A stretch of 48,784 nucleotides of DNA from Amycolatopsis echigonensis (lineage in GTDB: Bacteria > Actinomycetota > Actinomycetes > Mycobacteriales > Pseudonocardiaceae). The stretch is taken from positions 1-48,784 of the forward strand of contig NZ_JACJHR010000070.1 in the NCBI RefSeq assembly GCF_014174495.1. The letters are read 5' to 3'. The notes under the pieces were generated by a model, which was not told the origin of the DNA, ran no database searches, and worked only from the letters and a program-made list of their open reading frames with translations. Below, piece after piece: positions 24,641 to 31,306 of the stretch (position 1 is its first letter; every line of letters begins with the position of its first letter). The translations under genes were made by a program, and so were the position numbers.

Positions 24641-25690
24641 ATGGCTCGATGGGCCGACTATTCCGCCGGACGACCGGCTGGGGACGCACTGCGCCGGGCC
24701 GGGTTCTCCGGTGTGATCCGCTACATCGGGCTCGGCAGCGAGGGCAAACAGCTCGTCGCGTCCGAGTACCGGGACCTGGTCGCCACGTTCGGCGCGGCCA
24801 ACGTGCTGCTCGTCGCCGAGGCCGGCACCGGCGACGCATGGGGGACCGAGACCGACGACGACTACGCCCGCGGCGTGGCCTACGGCCGGATCGCGCTCGC
24901 CGACGCACGGGCGCAGGGCGTGCCGGATTGGGTCGGGCTGGCGTGCGCGGCCGACGCGCACGCGCAAGCGTTCCAGCTCGACGACGTGGTCCGCTACGCC
25001 AGCGGTTTCCGCGACGTGGTCGGGCAATCCCGGTGCGGGTTCTACGGCTTCTCCGAAACCCTTGCCGCGGTGCGCCGGGCCGGGATCGGTTCCTGGTACT
25101 GGCGCTGCGGGTCCGAGCCGACCCAGGCCGAGAAGCAGTGGGTGAACTTCTGGCAGCGCAACCGCGATCCCCAGCGGATCACCGTCGCCGGCGTCCCGTG
25201 CGACATCAACGAGGTCTACCGCATCCCCAACACTTCCACGGAGGAAGACGACATGAGCGCTGAAGCCGAACGGCAGATCGGCGAGATCTACCGGAGCGTT
25301 TCCCGGGTCTACGCCGAGACGGGCCGTGACTGGGTCGAGGCCCTGATCATGATCCTGAAGCTGCTTCCCTACCCGGTCGACACCAAGGCCATCCTCGCTC
25401 GGGGCGGCCACTCGGCGGGCGACCTGGTCAATGCTGACCACAGCACGTGGGAGACGCTGCACTTCACGCTGCTGCCCCTGGTGCAGCAGCAGAAGGCCCA
25501 GCTCGACCTGATGAACACTGCGATCGCCGCGATGGCTGCCAACTCGGAGATCACGCCGGAGCGGATGCAGCAGATGCTGGACGAAGCGGCGTCCAAGATC
25601 AAGATCACGATCGACGTCGCACAAGCCACGGCCCCGCCCGCCCAAAATCCCGCGTCCAGCACCGTCCAGGTCAGCGGAGCCGCCCAGTGA
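24641..25690 (+). CDS. endolysin with DUF1906 glycoside hydrolase-like domain
   Basis: 349 residues. Residues 1-200 form a DUF1906 (Rv2525c-like, GH25-related) TIM-barrel domain: it begins ARWADYSAGRPAG, with an acidic residue at the barrel mouth (D6) and E62-type acidic residue in VLLVAEAGTGDAW, and includes SGFRDVVGQSRCGFYGFSETL and SWYWRCGS. Residues 205-349 form a separate helical region with a coiled coil and a Pro/Ala tail, likely for wall binding or oligomerisation. Position between two holin candidates supports a lytic role on peptidoglycan. A second in-frame start with good Shine-Dalgarno exists at codon 205 (separate entry). Confidence 0.85.
   Translation: MARWADYSAGRPAGDALRRAGFSGVIRYIGLGSEGKQLVASEYRDLVATFGAANVLLVAEAGTGDAWGTETDDDYARGVAYGRIALADARAQGVPDWVGLACAADAHAQAFQLDDVVRYASGFRDVVGQSRCGFYGFSETLAAVRRAGIGSWYWRCGSEPTQAEKQWVNFWQRNRDPQRITVAGVPCDINEVYRIPNTSTEEDDMSAEAERQIGEIYRSVSRVYAETGRDWVEALIMILKLLPYPVDTKAILARGGHSAGDLVNADHSTWETLHFTLLPLVQQQKAQLDLMNTAIAAMAANSEITPERMQQMLDEAASKIKITIDVAQATAPPAQNPASSTVQVSGAAQ
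25240..25255 (+). promoter_or_regulatory. internal ribosome-binding site and ATG inside the endolysin gene
   Basis: GGAGGAAG (25240-25247) lies 5 bases before an in-frame ATG (25253-25255, codon 205), exactly at the boundary between the catalytic domain and the C-terminal helical region. It would give a 145-residue C-terminal product. Comparable internal starts are known in some phage endolysins, where the short form joins the full-length enzyme in a complex. Confidence 0.55.
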
Positions 25691-25950
25691 GCGGCCAGCA
25701 CGCCGAACCGATCGGCGCACCCTCCTTCTGGCAACGGCTCGCCGCGTTAGCGGGGCGCTACCGCAAGGGGCTTGCTGCGGCGTGGGGTTACCTCACGGTC
25801 CCGGCCGTCGTCGGGATCGTCGCGCTGGCCGGCGTCCAGATCGACGGGGAGACCGCGGCCTGGATCATCGCGGTCGGGTCCGCGGTGCTCGGCACCGGCG
25901 CGGTCGTCAAGACCAAACCGAACGACCCCCCTCCGCCAGCAACCGAATAG
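25687..25950 (+). CDS. holin with two membrane segments
   Basis: 87 residues, GTG overlapping the endolysin stop (GTGA). A basic amphipathic N-terminus (FWQRLAALAGRYRKGL) precedes two membrane helices (about 33-50, WGYLTVPAVVGIVALAGV, and 55-75, AAWIIAVGSAVLGTGAVV) and a hydrophilic Pro-rich tail. This is the usual actinophage holin shape (r1t-like). It is the last gene of the lysis cassette and is followed by a strong terminator. Confidence 0.8.
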   Translation: MSGQHAEPIGAPSFWQRLAALAGRYRKGLAAAWGYLTVPAVVGIVALAGVQIDGETAAWIIAVGSAVLGTGAVVKTKPNDPPPPATE

Positions 25951-25971
25951 CCGCTGGCTGCAGGCGAACGA

Positions 25972-26003
25972 CGAGGGCCCCGCGCATCTGCGCGGGGCCC
26001 TCG
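25972..26003. terminator. bidirectional 15-bp stem terminator at the end of the late operon
   Basis: CGAGGGCCCCGCGCA (25972-25986), 2-base loop, TGCGCGGGGCCCTCG (25989-26003), followed by ATTCG. A perfect stem between the stop of the plus-strand holin gene (25950) and the stop of the minus-strand gene (26019), so it serves converging transcripts. Confidence 0.85.
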
Positions 26004-26018
26004 ATTCGCGTCGTGGAG

Positions 26019-26492
26019 TCAGGGGCGAACGGTGCAGTCGATGCCGTCGGCCCTCGGTGTTGCCGAGGCGATCAGCTCGCCGTCTCGATAGATCTTGCAG
26101 CTGTTCAGCTTGTCGACGCCGTCGACGGCCCACCCTCGTCCGCCAGTGACCGATACGGAGATCATCTGCGACCCGGTAGGGCTTGAGGCAGTGAATTCGA
26201 TGGTCTTCTCGCCGACCAGTGGCGTGGCCGGCGGGACGCCGCCGACGATCTTCTTGCCGTTCTGGTCGACGGTTGCGTCGAGGTCACCGGTGTCATTGCG
26301 CATGAAGGTGAACGTAGAGCCGGTTTCGCCTGCGAGCTCAACGCGATACGCATGGCTTTCGGCAGTTCCACTCGCTTGCTGCAAGCTAGCGAAGGCCAGT
26401 ACAGCAGCCACCGCGACGAGGGCCGCGGCACCGAGCGCTAGTAGCACTGGTCTGCTGCGCAGAACCGATCGAGCCCCCAGAGCCCCGCTCAT
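26019..26492 (-). CDS. membrane-anchored secreted protein, MmpS-like C-terminal layout
   Basis: 157 residues. A short basic cytoplasmic N-terminus is followed by one membrane helix (about 16-38, VLLALGAAALVAVAAVLAF) and an extracellular beta-rich domain with two cysteines near the end (SCKIYRDGELI and DGIDCTVRP), the layout of the mycobacterial MmpS family and similar small actinobacterial proteins. It stands alone between the late-operon terminator and an accessory operon, on the opposite strand to the phage genes, as lysogenically expressed morons do. A surface role, such as superinfection exclusion, is possible but not shown. Confidence 0.7.
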   Translation of the reverse strand: MSGALGARSVLRSRPVLLALGAAALVAVAAVLAFASLQQASGTAESHAYRVELAGETGSTFTFMRNDTGDLDATVDQNGKKIVGGVPPATPLVGEKTIEFTASSPTGSQMISVSVTGGRGWAVDGVDKLNSCKIYRDGELIASATPRADGIDCTVRP

Positions 26493-26536
26493 CTCGACTC
26501 CCGATTGTCGGCTATGTCCACCGATTGTTCGCGGTG

Positions 26537-26551
26537 AACACCCCTGGTGTT
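26537..26551 (-). promoter_or_regulatory. palindrome upstream of the membrane-anchored protein gene
   Basis: AACACC-cct-GGTGTT, perfect, 45 bases upstream of the minus-strand start at 26492 in the 240-base gap 26493-26732. It has the size and position of a repressor operator. No cognate regulator is identifiable. Confidence 0.35.
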
Positions 26552-26642
26552 ACAGGGAACGCGGATCACTGCCAGCGATCGGGAGAATGGATGGACGGCA
26601 GCCCTCCCAGGAAGAAGGGGAAAGAGGAAGGCTGCCGCCCGC

Positions 26643-26663
26643 GCACCCCGCCTGTCGGGGTGC
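26643..26663 (-). terminator. 8-bp GC-rich stem-loop downstream of the three-gene minus operon
   Basis: GCACCCCG-cctgt-CGGGGTGC, 70 bases past the stop at 26733. A plausible weak terminator; no clear T-tract follows on the minus strand. Confidence 0.4.
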
Positions 26664-26732
26664 ACCCGGTGCCGCGGCGTGTCGGGGGCAATCCGTCGCG
26701 GCGACCGGTGGATCAAGTGGTGCGGCGTAGCG

Positions 26733-26909
26733 TCATCGGCGGCCCATGTGCGAGCCGGGAGCAGTGACCCCGCGGCGCGGATAGCGCTGGTTGACGTAGC
26801 GAACCCAGTCGTCCGTGCTCGCCTCCGGTCCGGGTTCGGTGGGTTCGGGTTTCTGCTCCGGTGCTTCGGAGCTCACGGTGCCGTCTGGATCGAGACTTCG
26901 GCTGGTCAT
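26733..26909 (-). CDS. small hypothetical protein, third gene of a coupled minus-strand operon
   Basis: 58 residues from the ATG at 26909, which overlaps the stop of the gene before it (ATGA). The first half is Pro/Glu/Ser-rich and disordered; the second half (STDDWVRYVNQRYPRRGV) is a short helix followed by a basic tail. No known domain. The overlapping start is the main support for this being a real gene. Confidence 0.5.
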   Translation of the reverse strand: MTSRSLDPDGTVSSEAPEQKPEPTEPGPEASTDDWVRYVNQRYPRRGVTAPGSHMGRR

Positions 26910-27217
26910 CGGTTGCCCAACCCGGTGCAGCTGCGGCACCATTCGGCGTTCGCGAACCCGGTGAAGTCGATCTCGCCGCGCTCGTGGCGTTCCGGGTAGG
27001 GGGTATTGCCGGAGCACCACGGAATCAGCCACCGCATACCAGGGTCGGCCAGTTCGCGTTTCCAGTAGCGGTGCACGGTCCGCCGGTACGACGCGGTCGG
27101 ATCGGCGTGCACGCGCAAGACGAGATCCGACGTGCGCGCCGGATGCGGCGCGCGTTGCACGGCACCGGTCACCGCGGCCACGTCCTCGGCGGGCAGCTGG
27201 CCGCAGAGGGTCCCCAT
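26906..27217 (-). CDS. hypothetical protein with paired cysteines, second gene of the minus-strand operon
   Basis: 103 residues from ATG 27217, with GGAGG 6 bases upstream, overlapping the upstream stop (TGATG). The middle has a basic helical segment (YRRTVHRYWKRELADPG); the C-terminal 40 residues hold WCSGNTPYPERHERGEID and ending AEWCRSCTG, giving three cysteines and a histidine that could form a small zinc site. The residue pattern (strongly structured, few low-complexity runs) supports a real protein. Function not recognised. Confidence 0.6.
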   Translation of the reverse strand: MGTLCGQLPAEDVAAVTGAVQRAPHPARTSDLVLRVHADPTASYRRTVHRYWKRELADPGMRWLIPWCSGNTPYPERHERGEIDFTGFANAEWCRSCTGLGNR

Positions 27218-27453
27218 CACGCGCCTCCCTGTTTACGCAGATCGTCGAAGGACCACTGCAAGTTCTGGATCACGCGACCGCCTGCAGCGGGCGGGATTGC
27301 TGCACTGGGTCCGGCGACCGAGGGGTTATCGACAGCCAGCACCACGGTGTTCTGGCCGGCGACATTGGTGGTGATTCCCGTCGTGATCGTGACGGGCCGT
27401 CCGGTGGTGTCGACAGTGCTGACTCGTCGTTCGTTGCGCCATCCCCGTTTCAC
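27217..27453 (-). CDS. hypothetical protein, first gene of the minus-strand operon
   Basis: About 78 residues if translation begins at GTG 27453; a TTG at 27483 is the other option. The protein has a basic start (VKRGWRNERR), a Thr/Val-rich strand region (TGRPVTITTGITTNVAGQNTVVLAV) and a final amphipathic helix (IQNLQWSFDDLRKQGG). No membrane segment or known domain. It faces the 200-base control region shared with the divergent DUF6879/XRE operon. Confidence 0.5.
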   Translation of the reverse strand: MKRGWRNERRVSTVDTTGRPVTITTGITTNVAGQNTVVLAVDNPSVAGPSAAIPPAAGGRVIQNLQWSFDDLRKQGGA

Positions 27454-27653
27454 GAGAAGTGAGCATGGCGGAGCCTTCCACAACTATCAATAGAATCTGT
27501 AGAATCCTTGCACGATTACATACTTTCGGAGTAGGTGATCGCTACGGGGTGTTACCGAATGCGGATATTTGGGCCACTGGGTGGAGCTGTGGCGAAGCTG
27601 ATCATCTGTGCAATTCTGTGGATTCCACGATCGCCCCCCCCATGGAGGACTTA
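27454..27653. promoter_or_regulatory. divergent control region with a repeated candidate operator
   Basis: This 200-base gap is visibly richer in A/T than its surroundings. It contains TCTGTAGAATCC (27496-27507) and TCTGTGGATTCC (27615-27626), i.e. two copies of TCTGTRGAWTCC, and a direct repeat TAGAATC at 27491 and 27500. A TTGCAC hexamer (27508-27513) with TAGGTG 18 bases on is a weak plus-strand promoter candidate; GATAGT on the minus strand (27483-27488) could be a -10 for the minus operon. It probably drives both operons under control of the nearby XRE protein. Confidence 0.45.
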
Positions 27654-27884
27654 ATGAAGCTGACCCACCTGCACACGACCTCGAAAAACGGCGGATGCCC
27701 CGAGCTGTACGAGACCGACAACGACACCTACGTCGTGCAGGGCACCCGCGTCACCGACCCGGAAGCCCTCGCCAAGCTCCGCGAGCGTGGTCTCCCCGAC
27801 CACGAGACCGCGGTCGAGGTACCGAAAGCGCTGCTTGACTACCTCGTCGCGAAGCGGCTCGACGACGCGAAGAGCACCGTGTGA
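27654..27884 (+). CDS. small conserved protein paired with DUF6879/XRE genes
   Basis: 76 residues from ATG 27654, chosen over ATG 27642 because GGAGGAC (27644-27650) lies between them. The sequence (KLTHLHTTSKNGGCPELYET, TYVVQGTRVTDPEAL, GLPDHETAVEVPKALL) looks like a recurrent actinobacterial small protein found just upstream of DUF6879 and XRE/DUF5753 genes. Its stop overlaps the next GTG (GTGA). Function unknown; the tight coupling suggests a three-protein module. Confidence 0.72.
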   Translation: MKLTHLHTTSKNGGCPELYETDNDTYVVQGTRVTDPEALAKLRERGLPDHETAVEVPKALLDYLVAKRLDDAKSTV

Positions 27885-28411
27885 CCCGGACGCACCTGAA
27901 CCCGACCGACGAGTTCGCTGCGCTGCTGCGTTCGGTGCGGCGCTCGTCGTGGCGGTGGGAATGCCAAGGCGAGTACGCCGTCGACCTCCCGGAAGTCGAA
28001 CGGTGGCTGGCCGGCGAGCCCGCCGTCGAGACCGACGACGACCGCGCGTGGCTTGCCCACCTCGCCCGGCTGCGCGCCGACGGCATCCCGTTCCAGCGTG
28101 TCCGCGTCTACCCGGAGCCGATCACTGAATACATCGCCTGGATGCGGCAAGCGATCGGACCGAACGTCGCGGCGGGCGAGGACGTGCGTTGGCTTCCTGA
28201 GCGGATTGCGCGCGAGCACGGCTTGCCTGGCTACGACTTCTATTTGCTCGACGATGAGCGAGTGGCCATTCTGCAGTTCACCGACGACAAGGAACTTGCT
28301 GGCGTGGTGGTCGACGACGACCCGACCGTCCTCGCCGAGCATCGAGCATGGCGCGACACGGCATGGCCAATAGCGACCCCGCACGCGGAGTACGCCACGA
28401 TGGCGCGGTGA
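27881..28411 (+). CDS. DUF6879 family protein
   Basis: 176 residues, GTG overlapping the previous stop. Family-type segments are present: FAALLRSVRRSSWRWECQG, VERWLAG, RVRVYPEPITEYIAWM, GEDVRWLPE, YDFYLLDDERVAILQF and EHRAWRDTAW at the end. DUF6879 proteins are common in streptomycetes and pseudonocardias beside XRE/DUF5753 regulators, in arrangements reminiscent of the WhiJ/BldB-type developmental clusters. The biochemical function is unknown. Confidence 0.78.
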   Translation: MTRTHLNPTDEFAALLRSVRRSSWRWECQGEYAVDLPEVERWLAGEPAVETDDDRAWLAHLARLRADGIPFQRVRVYPEPITEYIAWMRQAIGPNVAAGEDVRWLPERIAREHGLPGYDFYLLDDERVAILQFTDDKELAGVVVDDDPTVLAEHRAWRDTAWPIATPHAEYATMAR

Positions 28412-29235
28412 CTGAGCGGGACCATCAGATCTTCGCGAGCGAACTGCGCCGGCTGCGGACCAGCGCCGGATTCGAGACGGGCAAGGAATTCGCTGCCCAC
28501 ATCGGCTGGGTCGCCTCGAAGGTGTCGCGCATCGAGAACGCGCGCACCGTCCCGGCGGACGCCGATCTCGATGTTTGGCTGCCCGCAGTCGGCGCAGACG
28601 AAGAAACCGAGGCTCGTCTGCGCGGTGCCCTGGTCGACCTCCGGCTCGCGCGAGACCGCTGGAAACAGCAGCTGCGCCGCGGGCATTCCGAGCGGCAGCA
28701 CGTCGAAGCCGTCGCGGAACGAGACGCCACCTTCATCGCGTCCGTCGAACTGTTCCTCATTCCCGGTCTGGTCCAGACACCCGGTTACGCGCGGCTGGTG
28801 TTCGAGATGGCCGCGGAGATGCACGATACGCCGACCGACACCGACGAAGCGGTCCGCGAGCGGATCCGGCGGCAGGACGTGCTCTACGACCCGAGCAAGC
28901 GGATCGAGATCCTGATCGGGGAGTCCGCTCTGCGGTACCCGATCTGCGACGTGCCGATGCTGCGAGTCCAGATCGACCGGTTGCTCAACCTCGTCGGCCT
29001 GGCGCACGTCCGGCTCGGCATCGTCCCGCTCGACTCGAAGCTGCCGACGATCACGATGCACGGCTACACCGTGCACGACGACACCGTGCTCGTCGAGGTC
29101 AACCACACCGAGATCACCGTCACCGAGCCGACCGACGTCGCCCTGTACGTGGGCATCACCGAGAAGCTGTGGGAGATCGCGGTAGAGGGCGACGAGGCGC
29201 GTGATCTGCTGCAGCGAGTCCTCCGCGCGCTGTAG
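28408..29235 (+). CDS. XRE-family regulator with DUF5753 sensor domain
   Basis: 275 residues from GTG 28408, which overlaps the DUF6879 stop (GTGA); the ATG at 28348 would add a 20-residue non-homologous extension and a long overlap. Residues 8-60 are a helix-turn-helix (ELRRLRTSAGFETGKEFAAHIGW, SKVSRIENART). Residues about 95-270 are DUF5753 (FIASVELFLIPGLVQTPGYARLV, VRERIRRQDVLYD, IEILIGESALRYP, EVNHTEITV), the putative ligand-binding half of WhiJ-like regulators. It is the likely regulator of both divergent operons. Confidence 0.87.
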   Translation: MTERDHQIFASELRRLRTSAGFETGKEFAAHIGWVASKVSRIENARTVPADADLDVWLPAVGADEETEARLRGALVDLRLARDRWKQQLRRGHSERQHVEAVAERDATFIASVELFLIPGLVQTPGYARLVFEMAAEMHDTPTDTDEAVRERIRRQDVLYDPSKRIEILIGESALRYPICDVPMLRVQIDRLLNLVGLAHVRLGIVPLDSKLPTITMHGYTVHDDTVLVEVNHTEITVTEPTDVALYVGITEKLWEIAVEGDEARDLLQRVLRAL

Positions 29236-29351
29236 CTCGCCGGTCGGAGGCTCGAACTGGCTGCGTCGCAATAGTGGACGGTTTTTGGACGGTTTCGGCG
29301 TCGGTGTTCGAGCTGGTGCCTGGCCAGACGTGCGCTGACCAGGCACCGGAG

Positions 29352-29425
29352 TGCCCCCGGCAGGACTCGAACCTGCGACCTAGAGATTAGAAGGCTCTTG
29401 CTCTATCCAGCTGAGCTACGAGGGC
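29352..29425 (-). tRNA. tRNA-Arg (anticodon TCT)
   Basis: On the minus strand the 74-base cloverleaf has a 7-bp acceptor stem (GCCCTCG with CGGGGGC), D stem GCTC/GAGC, T arm GCAGG-TTCGAGT-CCTGC, and an anticodon loop CTTCTAA giving TCT, Arg (AGA). The lowest anticodon-stem pair is a C-T mismatch (31-39). CCA is not encoded. Its 3' end points toward the phage genes, the usual orientation for a tRNA-located attachment site. Confidence 0.92.
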
Positions 29426-29910
29426 CCGGGCGGCTGACAGCTGCTGACCTCCAGCATGGGCAGCTTAGTCATCGCCAATCTCTCGATCGTTCGACACCGT
29501 CGAATCGTTTCAGCTTCCGTTCGTCGGATTTGCGGTTCTTCGGGGGCGGAATGCCACAGCGCGCGACGGTTCCGGCACGCACTGCGCGGGGAAGCGGTCT
29601 GGTGCGGTGAGCGGGCGGCGGTTTGTGCAGCCTGGACATCTGGATCTCCTGGTTGGTCCGACGGGGTCGGGGCGTTGCGGGCGGGCAGGGAGTGCGGCGA
29701 TCTTGTGATGTTGGGCGTCTGGCCTGGGCGGGGACAGTTGGGCTGTTCGGCGGTTGTGGTCAGGCAGTGAGGTGTGAAGGCGGACCAGGTTGGGTGTCTG
29801 GTCAGGCAAGCGGTGGTGGCATGGATCGGCGGCTGATCGGTCCGGAGGCTGATGCGAGGCGGGTACCGGTGCGCGGCGGGCCTGGTTGACCTGCGCCTCA
29901 ACCTGGCGGC

Positions 29911-30205
29911 GGGCGGGTGCCGGTGTGGGGCAGTGCCGGATGTCGCAGCCGAGCATCACCCGCGCGGGGTGCCGGTATGTGGGGGTGGACAAGGGAGACC
30001 TGCGGCGAACCTGACGTGGGCGGGCATCGGTGAGCAGCGGCGGACCCCGCAGCCGAGCCTGATCCGGGCGGGTGCCGGTGTGCTGCGGGACGGACCCGGT
30101 AGCCGGGCTTGACGCGGGGTGGCATCGGTACGCGAGCGGCGGACTGGGGCAGACCCGCGGCCGGACCGGACACCGGACGGGCATCCGTCTGAGCTGCGGC
30201 GGACC
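29911..30205. repeat. degenerate tandem repeat, family A, about 6 units of 48-60 bp
   Basis: Units begin with GGGCGGGTGCCGGTG or its variant GGGCGGGCATCGGTG near 29911, 29965, 30018, 30066, 30116 and 30176, followed by a (C)GGACCC...GCAGCCGAGC-type block. Divergence between units is high, so this is an old array. Confidence 0.65.
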
Positions 30206-30209
30206 AGGG

Positions 30210-30600
30210 CGGAACCCAGGTTTCACCTCCCGGTTCCCAGTGTGGAGGGGGACCCGAGTTCCGGCTCCGCACTCCCAGCGCGGGGCCGGGGGCGGGACCT
30301 GGGTTTCATCTCCCGGTTCGCAGGTCGGGTTGGGTACGGAACTCCGGTTTCGCCTCTCGGCTCGCAGGTCGGGGCCGAGAGCTGAACCCAGATCTCGCCT
30401 TCCGGGCTCCCAGCCCGGGCAGGGAGCGGAATCCGGGCGTCGCCTCCCGTTCCCCGTGCGGATCGGGGGCGGGACCCGGGTTTCGACTCCCGACTTCAGC
30501 GCGGGTCGGGGCCGAGGGCGGGACTCGGGCCTGGCCTCCCGCCACCGGGTCGGGGCCGGTGGCGGGACCCGGGCCTCGCCTCCCGCCGCCGGGTCGGGGG
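30210..30600. repeat. degenerate tandem repeat, family B, about 9 units of 38-49 bp
   Basis: Units carry GCGGGACCCGGGTTTCGCCT-type cores followed by CCCG...CAG.GCGGGTCGGGGCCG; cores start near 30210, 30248, 30293, 30336, 30380, 30426, 30469, 30518 and 30561. Several spacings are near 45 bp, so long frames stay open through it, which explains spurious repetitive ORFs. Adjacent to family A and possibly derived from it. Confidence 0.7.
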
Positions 30601-30766
30601 CTGGGGCGGGAGGCGAGGGGTCCGAGGCCCGTGGGCGCGGATCTTCCGGGCTGCGCGCCCACGGGCCGGGGGGCCGCTCGGGGGTGCGGCCCCCGGGCCG
30701 GCGAACTGGGGCTGCGAGTCGACTCGTCCTGGAGCTGCCTCGTTCGCCTGGCCCGGTCTCGGGGGG

Positions 30767-31189
30767 CTATTCCCACACTTTCAGGGCGCGCACCGCGAAC
30801 GGGGACTGCGGAACGTACGTGCCGCCGCCCGGATAGGTGATGAAATCGCCCTCCGTGGAACAGTCTGCTCCTTGGTAGATGGTGACGTCGCGGGTCATCC
30901 GGTTGACGAAGGAATGGCCTTGGAATCCCTCGGGCAGGGGAATGCAATCACCCGGATTTACCGTGCGCAGGTCATAACTCTGTGCGCTTCCGGAATAGGT
31001 TTCGGTGTCCCACAGGCAGAACTCGCCGGCACCGCAGGCGGGAGCGGGCGGATCCGCCGGAGCGGCTTGGGCCAGGCCGGACGTGGTGAGGAGACCGGCG
31101 GTGACCAGCAGCAGCACGCCGGGCAGGCGGGACGGGGCGGCGGGCCGGGAGCGGCGACCCGGGAAAGGCAGCAGGCGGCGGAACATCAT
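30767..31189 (-). CDS. secreted peptidase inhibitor family I36-like protein
   Basis: 140 residues. A long signal peptide (Arg-rich n-region, hydrophobic LPGVLLLVTAGLLTTSGLA, cleavage near AQA-AP at about residue 43) precedes a domain of roughly 95 residues with four cysteines (CGAGEFCLW, GDCIPL, ADCSTEGDF) and beta/gamma-crystallin-like strands (FVNRMTRDVTIYQ). This matches the I36 inhibitor (SMPI-like) family that streptomycetes and relatives export against metalloproteinases. It is a single gene; inhibitor activity is inferred from the family. Confidence 0.8.
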   Translation of the reverse strand: MMFRRLLPFPGRRSRPAAPSRLPGVLLLVTAGLLTTSGLAQAAPADPPAPACGAGEFCLWDTETYSGSAQSYDLRTVNPGDCIPLPEGFQGHSFVNRMTRDVTIYQGADCSTEGDFITYPGGGTYVPQSPFAVRALKVWE

Positions 31190-31306
31190 GGGAACTCCCC
31201 CTCAATCGAAGCGGTGCCGGCGAAGGGGCCGGCGGTATCCCGGGAAACCGGGCGTGTTCTCCACCTTGGCGGGTTTCGTGCGATTTGTCTGCCCGCATTC
31301 CTACGT

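Larger units (their letters stand above)
29426..30766. other. 1.3-kb region without a convincing gene
   Basis: No reading frame here has a recognisable protein pattern; frames on both strands are Gly/Arg/Pro-rich and follow the tandem repeats listed separately. The part next to the tRNA (29426-29480) should hold the tRNA promoter. The remainder (29480-29910) is moderately G-rich with loose GCGGGTG/CCGGT-like words leading into the repeats; 30601-30766 is GC-rich spacer containing a GGGCCG/CGGCCC-type inverted stretch. Confidence 0.6.

Noticed and set aside
26525..26767. Plus-strand frames between the minus-strand genes at 26.5-26.7 kb
   Set aside because: Arg/Pro-rich, no ribosome-binding site, and overlap the candidate operator and terminator of minus-strand genes.
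30072..30947. 254- and 213-residue frames over the tandem repeats (both strands)
   Set aside because: Their open state follows from roughly 45-bp repeat units; no start signals or domain pattern on either strand.
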